Source: a cyanobacterium endosymbiont of Rhopalodia gibberula (GTDB lineage Bacteria; Cyanobacteriota; Cyanobacteriia; Cyanobacteriales; Microcystaceae). From it: DNA of 64,000 nucleotides. Numbering within the stretch: the first letter of the stretch is position 1; each line of letters begins with the position of its first letter. The translations under genes and the position numbers were made by a program. Under the pieces are notes generated by a model. It had not been told where the DNA came from, searched no databases, and saw nothing but the letters and a program-made list of their open reading frames with translations. This document shows, piece after piece, positions 58,695 through 64,000 of this stretch. The DNA is taken from NCBI RefSeq assembly GCF_003574135.1, contig NZ_AP018341.1:2393740-2457739 (forward strand), in the 5' to 3' direction.

Positions 58695-61034
58695 TTACAT
58701 AACTGATTCAGGAAATTGTTCTTTTAAAATTGGTATAATGGGGCAGGGAACTTTGGATTGTAAATTGATTGTTTTATTCCCTTGAAAAACATTCCAGCGA
58801 AAGGGACCCAGATGAGCAGCAGACATCCATAATAAGCGTTTTGCCCTTGTCATTGCTACATAAAGTAAACGGTATTCTTCGGCTTTCTTCAGTTGTGCCG
58901 CTTCTTCCCAAGCTTTCTTAGGTTCAGGTATTTCGCATACTGATCCTTGGGCGATATGTTGTCCGTGGACTGCTGCTCGAATTTGAGTGCGGGCGACTTC
59001 TGCAAAAGTAAAATCTCCTAGAAATTTAGCCGCAGTAGGAACCCGAGAATTACCAGGTAAAACATCTTCATGTAGGAAAGGAATAAAGACATAATCCCAA
59101 TCTAATCCTTTGGCTTTGTGCATAGTAATAATTGTCAATTGATTAGCTTTGGTATAACGATCCTCATTGTCTTCTTCTACTCCTTCAAATCCTTCAACAC
59201 TAACAATTTCTTGAAGAGTTTTGATAGTTTCTTTTAAAGAATTATTTTCTATAATTTGTCGATTAATACGATCAGAAAGTTTTTGAACTGTAGCTAATTC
59301 TGATCCTGTATATTTAAGAGTCATTCCTAAAAATGGAATCAGTTGATGGGATGGTAATTCTAATTTAGCCCGTAAAAGATTACAACAGTAGTGACGGGCC
59401 TGCAATACTTCTTGTTTTTGTTTCTTAATTAAGGGATTAGGATAGAGAAAATTTTCTGGATAGGTAACCAATACATTAAGATCTTGGGTCGTAATTAAAT
59501 CTCGTTTTTCTAAAATTTCTAAGGCTGATTTTAAATATTCCGCAGAATGAGGACGATCAATAAATTGTAATATTTTAAGTATTTCTTCAGGGATTTTAGA
59601 AAATCGTTCTACTTCTACTACTTCATATATCTTAATTCCGTGATCTTTGCTTAAATGAGCTAGATTTTCTGCTAAAAATCGACTTTGACGGTTTTCTCTA
59701 ACTAAAATAGCTGAATTATACTTATGGTTGTTTTTAAAAAGTTTTATAACTCTTTTTTCTATTAATTCGACGGTTGCATATATATCTTTTGGGGTATAAA
59801 TTTCCAACCCTTTTCCTACAGATTTAGGGTTAAGCTGAAGATCATTTTCTTTTACTGGATAAATATACTGTTGACGAAAAGGGATATGTTCTTTGGTTAA
59901 ATCTAAAGAGGTTTTATTTGACTCAATTTCCTTACCATCTTTTATTTTATTTATCCATTGACTATTAACCCAACTTAAAGTGAAATTAGCTGCATCAATA
60001 ATAACTTTACTACTACGTCCAGCTTGATTCATAATGGCTAAATTATTTTGATTTTCACAGCGTTTACAAAACCAATTAAAATAAACAGGATCAGCAGGAG
60101 TAAAAGTAGAATTAATCGCTTGATTAGGATCACCCACTCGAATTAAATTGGATTGATTATCAAAATGTTTGGGATCTTGAGCTAATAAGTTAATTAATTT
60201 TTCTTGAAGGGGGCTAGAATCTTGAGCTTCATCTTCAAAAACAGCAAAAGTTTCTTGTTGCCAACGATTACGAATATTTGTATTTTCTAAAACACGTAAA
60301 GATGCTAAAGTTATGTCATCATAATCAATAAAATTGAGTGACCGCATTACTTTTTCATACTGTTTATATAATCCCGCTCCTATTCCTAAAATATTATAAT
60401 GATCTGCCGAATATTCACTGAATAGTGCTACCTCTTGGGGAGAAAGTCCTGAACTTTTAGCTTCACGGATAATAATATGAGCTAGTTTAGGTAAAACTTC
60501 AGTACGTAATACCGATTGACGACGTAGTTTTTCCGTCTCTTCTCCATCAAATTGGAATCCTTGTAATAAAACTTTATATTGGTAAGGGTTAGCACTAATC
60601 CACTCTTCTACGGAAGTACGAATAATATGATGACTAGGGGTAGGAATAACAATAGTAGTAGTGTCTAAGTTAAGCTGAGATAACTGAGGATTGCGACTAG
60701 CAATATTGAATGCTAAACCATGTAAAGTTTGTACCGTAAAACCTGTTTGAGATAATCGTAATTTCTTCAAACATTTTTTAATCTTAGCTTTAATGCCAGC
60801 TGCCGCAGAACGGGTATAAGTTACGATAATCAGTTGTTTTTTAGAATGTAATTGATAGCGTCCGATAATGATAGTCGCCGCAACTGCCAAACTATAAGAT
60901 TTACCTGCACCAGGAACTGCAGATATTGCCATTTCTCCTCTTTCCCAATCTGCTAACTGTTTTTGTCCAGGGCGTAAACTATTGCGAAGTTGTTGTAATT
61001 CTTCCGAAAGGTCTAAGTCTAATAAAATAGTCAT
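58695..61034 (-). CDS. UvrD/Rep-type superfamily 1 DNA helicase
   Basis: A 779-residue ATP-dependent 3'-5' helicase. Motif I is AVPGAGKSYSLAV (about 39-51); motif II FEDEAQDSSPLQE; motif III-like VGDPNQAINSTF; motif V TIITMHKAKGLDWDY VFIPF; motif VI LLYVAMTRAKRLLWM. It probably acts in DNA repair or replication restart. The whole 2.3 kb frame is open, so this large non-nif gene is under selection despite the decay around it. Confidence 0.9.
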   Translation of the reverse strand: MTILLDLDLSEELQQLRNSLRPGQKQLADWERGEMAISAVPGAGKSYSLAVAATIIIGRYQLHSKKQLIIVTYTRSAAAGIKAKIKKCLKKLRLSQTGFTVQTLHGLAFNIASRNPQLSQLNLDTTTIVIPTPSHHIIRTSVEEWISANPYQYKVLLQGFQFDGEETEKLRRQSVLRTEVLPKLAHIIIREAKSSGLSPQEVALFSEYSADHYNILGIGAGLYKQYEKVMRSLNFIDYDDITLASLRVLENTNIRNRWQQETFAVFEDEAQDSSPLQEKLINLLAQDPKHFDNQSNLIRVGDPNQAINSTFTPADPVYFNWFCKRCENQNNLAIMNQAGRSSKVIIDAANFTLSWVNSQWINKIKDGKEIESNKTSLDLTKEHIPFRQQYIYPVKENDLQLNPKSVGKGLEIYTPKDIYATVELIEKRVIKLFKNNHKYNSAILVRENRQSRFLAENLAHLSKDHGIKIYEVVEVERFSKIPEEILKILQFIDRPHSAEYLKSALEILEKRDLITTQDLNVLVTYPENFLYPNPLIKKQKQEVLQARHYCCNLLRAKLELPSHQLIPFLGMTLKYTGSELATVQKLSDRINRQIIENNSLKETIKTLQEIVSVEGFEGVEEDNEDRYTKANQLTIITMHKAKGLDWDYVFIPFLHEDVLPGNSRVPTAAKFLGDFTFAEVARTQIRAAVHGQHIAQGSVCEIPEPKKAWEEAAQLKKAEEYRLLYVAMTRAKRLLWMSAAHLGPFRWNVFQGNKTINLQSKVPCPIIPILKEQFPESVM

Positions 61035-61468
61035 GTTAAAGTTATGAACGATTTACTTGTTAGCCATTATCTATGATTTGTTTTGTATGGTTTTAAAAAA
61101 TTAAAAATATCCATTTTTATAGATTATATTTAAAATCTATAAAGTCATATTTTCTTTGTTAAGTTAATTTTATTAAATTGAATATATAGCCATTTTAGCT
61201 AAGTTTTTCTGAGTTTAAATGGAGAAAAAATTAAAATTTTTAATTTTGTATTTACCTCTCTGTTATTCTGTCATGACACCAAGATTATTTTTGTAAATAA
61301 AACTAGTTTCGGGAAGATAAGCTTCGTTAAATAATAAATATTCCGTAATTTCTTAAACATAATTTCAGATACAGTACATTTTATCTCAAATAGAATTAAT
61401 ATGAAGTAACTGTTATTACCAAAGAATGAGAATGTTCTAAGTGGGTTAAACAATAGGAGACTTAAACA

Positions 61469-61676
61469 ATGAAACTTTTTGGCTTGTGTCCTGCTCGAAG
61501 TAAAACATTGTTCTGGACAGGTATTGCCTTGACAGTAACCGTTATTTTGTAACCCAGAAACAGACAGAAAATAACTTATCTTCTGACCCTGATGTACTTA
61601 TATGTCTCTGGTTCCTTCTCAGTGCCAATTTCCAGGCGCAGAGAATGGAGGCAATTGCATTATCTTAGATTCCTAA
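61469..61676 (+). pseudogene. dead small lipoprotein gene
   Basis: A good ribosome site (AGGAG) precedes MKLFGLCPARSKTLF WTGIALTVTVIL and a stop. One base out of frame the text continues CNPETDRK, which would complete a lipobox. The C-terminus is readable in another frame as SLVPSQCQFPGAENG GNCIILDS-stop, ending at 61676. At least two frameshifts separate signal peptide and tail. A hairpin follows 28 bases later. Exported or lipid-anchored in life; family not recognised. Confidence 0.55.
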
Positions 61677-61703
61677 GTTAGTTTTAGTTGGCTTAAACAG
61701 AAA

Positions 61704-61730
61704 ACAAGCTAAGTATTGTTCTTAGCTTGT
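61704..61730 (+). terminator. hairpin after the dead lipoprotein gene
   Basis: ACAAGCTAAG and its exact complement CTTAGCTTGT flank TATTGTT. The T run is missing, so termination may be weak or lost. Confidence 0.55.
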
Positions 61731-61848
61731 GAGATTAATTAATTGTTATGATCAGAGGGTTCAAAACTTCACTTGAGTATCTGAGTGGTATTTTAGTAGA
61801 TGGGCTTAAAAAAGTAAAAAAATTTTAAAAAAAAAACGAGCGCTAGGT

Positions 61849-61928
61849 ACCAGACTGCCTAAAAATATAGCCAACAGAATTGGAAGAGCAAAAAATACTA
61901 AATTTTACTATTAACCTCAAAATTCTCT
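61849..61928 (+). repeat. dispersed decayed repeat, copy C
   Basis: CTGCCTAAAAATATAGCC, then CAACAGAATTGGAAGAGC and TTTTACTATTAACCTC, align with copies A and B in the same order and spacing. Confidence 0.6.
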
Positions 61929-62444
61929 ATTTATTAAGCATAATATAGAATAGAAAAAAAAGCTACTAGTAGGGAAATCAAGACTGACCATAACTGATAG
62001 AAATAAATACTCAAATGTATAATTTTTATTATATATCTATAACGATTCGTAATTGTTAGTAGTGATTTTCCATGAAGAATCATTACTAGAAAACCATAAG
62101 ATTCTATAAATTTAAAACTAATACATTTATCAAAAGCTATATGTGTATACGTATCGATTTTACAGATCTCCCGTTCTTAATAGTGATAAAAAAATATATT
62201 TCGTAAGGTAGGTTAGTTACAACTTTAATTTTGAGGAGAAATCAATTGTAATTCGTTAAGTAACCCATCAGATTAATTGTTGGAACTAAAAAACTTAGCA
62301 TTGTAATGCATAATCTAAGAATTAAAAAAATTAATATTTTTTCACATCAAGATCTTAATCTAAAATTAATAGTTACCATAGAGCCTTTCCAATAGACTCT
62401 TAGAGGAGAGTTTTAGCTTAAAGTCATACGATAGGAGAAGTTGA

Positions 62445-63116
62445 ATGAATTACGATGATCCAGCTAAATTACCACTTTGGGTACAAAGCCGCGACAGAGT
62501 GATTGCTAATGATGAAGGGGTGCAATGGCGCGAGGGCGAACGTCCAGATTATTCCTACACTGATCAATTTCTTGAAGTAGAAAGCCAATTTAATCATCCT
62601 GAAGGGTCATTAGAAGCAATCGTTGAAAATTTGGTGAGGACTTTTGAAATGGAAGCCTCCCATAAGACTAATCCTGAACAATGGCTATCAATCGTAACAG
62701 ATAAATTTCGGATGAGCAGCAATGGCGGACAGTTTTATACAGCCCAAAATGTGTCTGATCAAGGAACTTACAATTTATTTATTAGTGATAACGAAAAGTA
62801 TAATACCACAGAAGAAACTTTCGAATCTTCCTTTGAACTATTTCATAAGGCTTTTCCTAATGGCTTTCTTTGGGAATTAACCGAAGTGTTATCGGGACCA
62901 CCTAGTATTACTTTTAAGTGGCGGCATTGGGGAACATTTAATGGTCCATATAAAGATCATCAACCCACAGGACAAACTATCGAAATTGTAGGTTTAAGTA
63001 TTGCTAGGGTCACAGATGACTTAAAAATCATAGAAGTTGAGCATTATTTTGATAATAGTACTTTTCTCCAGAAATTAACCTCTGGTTGTCCTTTTAATCA
63101 TGGCAAGGAAAAGTGA
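62445..63116 (+). CDS. SnoaL-like / NTF2-fold protein
   Basis: A 223-residue protein: LPLWVQSRDRVIAND EGVQW, LVRTFEMEASHKTNP EQWLSI and PSITFKWRHWGTFNG PY. The fold is that of SnoaL-like polyketide cyclases and plant pathogen-related proteins. The ending TSGCPFNHGKEK is Cys- and His-bearing. AGGAG lies 7 bases before the ATG. Intact with its own terminator at 63210, so it is expressed and kept. The reaction is unknown; family membership alone does not prove a cyclase. Confidence 0.75.
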   Translation: MNYDDPAKLPLWVQSRDRVIANDEGVQWREGERPDYSYTDQFLEVESQFNHPEGSLEAIVENLVRTFEMEASHKTNPEQWLSIVTDKFRMSSNGGQFYTAQNVSDQGTYNLFISDNEKYNTTEETFESSFELFHKAFPNGFLWELTEVLSGPPSITFKWRHWGTFNGPYKDHQPTGQTIEIVGLSIARVTDDLKIIEVEHYFDNSTFLQKLTSGCPFNHGKEK

Positions 63117-63209
63117 TGGGAATCTGTCGTCAGTCAAGTCAAATGATAAATATTTACCTTGAGGAGGGATATGTAAAGCTTAATCTAAAACCTTATTCAA
63201 CTTACCTGT

Positions 63210-63260
63210 TTTTCCAGTAGTTTCTGATTAGAATAAATTACTGGAAAATAATTTTTTTTC
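63210..63260 (+). terminator. terminator of the SnoaL-like gene
   Basis: TTTTCCAGTAGTT (63210-63222) pairs with AATTACTGGAAAA (63236-63248), with one G-T, and a run of eight T follows shortly. Confidence 0.8.
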
Positions 63261-63289
63261 GGCTCTTTGTTAAGATTTTCTTATGTCTA

Positions 63290-63914
63290 GTGGACTGGAT
63301 TAGTTATTTAAAGAAATAGAACCCATATTCGATCCTATCGAGGAACCAATTGCTCTCATTTTACTTTCCCAGAGATTAGAAGGGCATGTTCGTCTCTCCA
63401 CTTTTAAGGACTTAGATCCTTAAGGCATCAGATTTTAACATTCGGGTAGTAAGATTTCCTAATGCAGTTAAAGTGGTCAAAAGTCTAAATTACACTCAGG
63501 TAACATCTCTTTGCTGTGAAAAAACTCACACCTCCGACGACATTTTTAAAGTAAAAGCGGTTTCTGGTTCTTTCACTAGTCCTCAATTAACGGAAAATTG
63601 CTATATAGTTTGCAGATTCAGTTAATCAAAATCGTTTTTATTACGAACCTCATGGTCATTATAGTCCCATTTTGAAACATTAAATCCCTATTGATAGGGC
63701 AATTTCTCCTTGGGAACTAGTATTCTTCATTTATTACCCGTTCTTCAATAACAAAAAAAGATATTAGAACTCTGTCAGTGGCTAAAAACCCAGAGTTATT
63801 CTTTCAGCAGTAGCTGCAGGAAGTGTGCAATACGAAGGGGTGTTAACGGTGATATTTAGAATAGGAAGAACGATAGAAGAGTTCCAAGAAATGTTGGCGC
63901 GATATAAACTATAA
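63290..63914 (+). pseudogene. eroded unknown gene at the right edge
   Basis: Protein-like segments in plus-strand order: a 64-codon open stretch from 63431 (DFNIRVVRFPNAVKV VKSLNYTQVTS, onward to IVCRFS-stop), then RFYYEPHGHYSPILK H near 63640, and a 40-codon end RVILSAVAAGSVQYE GVLTVIFRIGRTIEE FQEMLARYKL with a stop at 63912-63914. The three lie in different frames. This is one dead gene of perhaps 200 codons; family unknown. The last 86 bases show nothing. Confidence 0.5.
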
Positions 63915-64000
63915 ACTCAAATCTTGACTCCTAAACTCAGTTAATCTATAGATTTAGCCTTAGAAAAAAGCAGATTAATGTTTAAATTAAAAGTAACATT

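Larger units (their letters stand above)
61035..62444. other. 1.4 kb of decayed DNA
   Basis: Contains a dead small lipoprotein gene (61469-61676), its hairpin (61704-61730), and copy C of the dispersed repeat (61849-61928). Nothing else is supported; the minus frame at 61271-61453 is AT-driven. Confidence 0.5.

Noticed and set aside
61271-61453. 60-codon minus-strand frame
   Set aside because: AT-driven composition, overlaps the promoter side of the dead lipoprotein gene, no supporting signal.

Overview
The window comes from a nitrogen-fixing unicellular cyanobacterium of the Crocosphaera/Cyanothece type whose genome is strongly eroded. Evidence for a cyanobacterium: a complete cyanobacterial nif island (nifT-nifZ-nifV-nifP / nifB-fdxN-nifS-nifU-nifHDK-nifEN-nifX-nifW-hesAB-fdxH-feo-modBC-fdxB), ndhC-ndhK-ndhJ, sqdX, an rbcR fragment, DUF1830, DUF2949 and DUF4079. 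Evidence for erosion: long AT-rich gene deserts (33.5-36.8, 37.6-39.6, 47.0-48.4, 56.1-57.5 and 61.0-62.4 kb), several recognisable gene remnants with stops and frameshifts, and no intact transposase. By inference the best fit is the endosymbiont (spheroid body, diazoplast) of a rhopalodiacean diatom such as Epithemia or Rhopalodia. UCYN-A is a less likely alternative because its genome is more compact.

Layout. 0-5 kb: the start of a LysR regulator (rbcR type), a NnrU/Z-ISO membrane protein, two family-2 glycosyltransferases and a conserved cyanobacterial membrane protein. 6.3-10.6 kb (minus strand): nifO-like, a thioredoxin-like ferredoxin, nifT, nifZ, nifV, DUF2949, a small nif-cluster protein and nifP/cysE. 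10.6-11.7 kb: the divergent nifP/nifB control region, with two terminator-like hairpins and a repeated short motif. 11.7-33.5 kb (plus strand): nifB, a decayed fdxN, nifS, nifU, nifHDK, a dead Mo-nitrogenase-associated gene, nifEN, nifX, the NifX-associated gene, a CCE_0567-type gene, nifW, hesA, hesB, fdxH, unknown small genes, a feoB broken into two frames, feoA, fused modBC and fdxB. 33.5-39.6 kb: a gene desert holding only two small TPR-like genes plus a series of long hairpins and one minus-strand remnant. 39.6-64 kb: scattered housekeeping genes (radical SAM protein, DUF1830, ndhJ/K/C, an MCE/ABC lipid importer pair, a BlaI/M56 pair, dapF, a response regulator, sqdX, pyrF, an AI-2E family permease, a UvrD-like helicase, a SnoaL-like protein) separated by decayed DNA.

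How it works together. The island encodes the nitrogenase structural proteins (HDK), the FeMo-cofactor path (B, E, N, V, X; molybdate uptake by ModBC), Fe-S assembly (S, U, HesB, with NifP supplying O-acetylserine for cysteine), ferrous iron uptake (FeoAB) and electron donors (FdxH, FdxB). The catalytic residues I checked in NifH, NifD, NifK, NifB and NifS are all present. Against this conservation, fdxN has lost cluster cysteines and is frameshifted, feoB is split, and the gene between nifK and nifE is dead. The most unusual signals are these losses inside an otherwise conserved nif island, a three-copy decaying dispersed repeat (47.2, 54.0 and 61.9 kb), a short motif repeated at nif gene starts, and the hairpin-rich desert at 34-38 kb.
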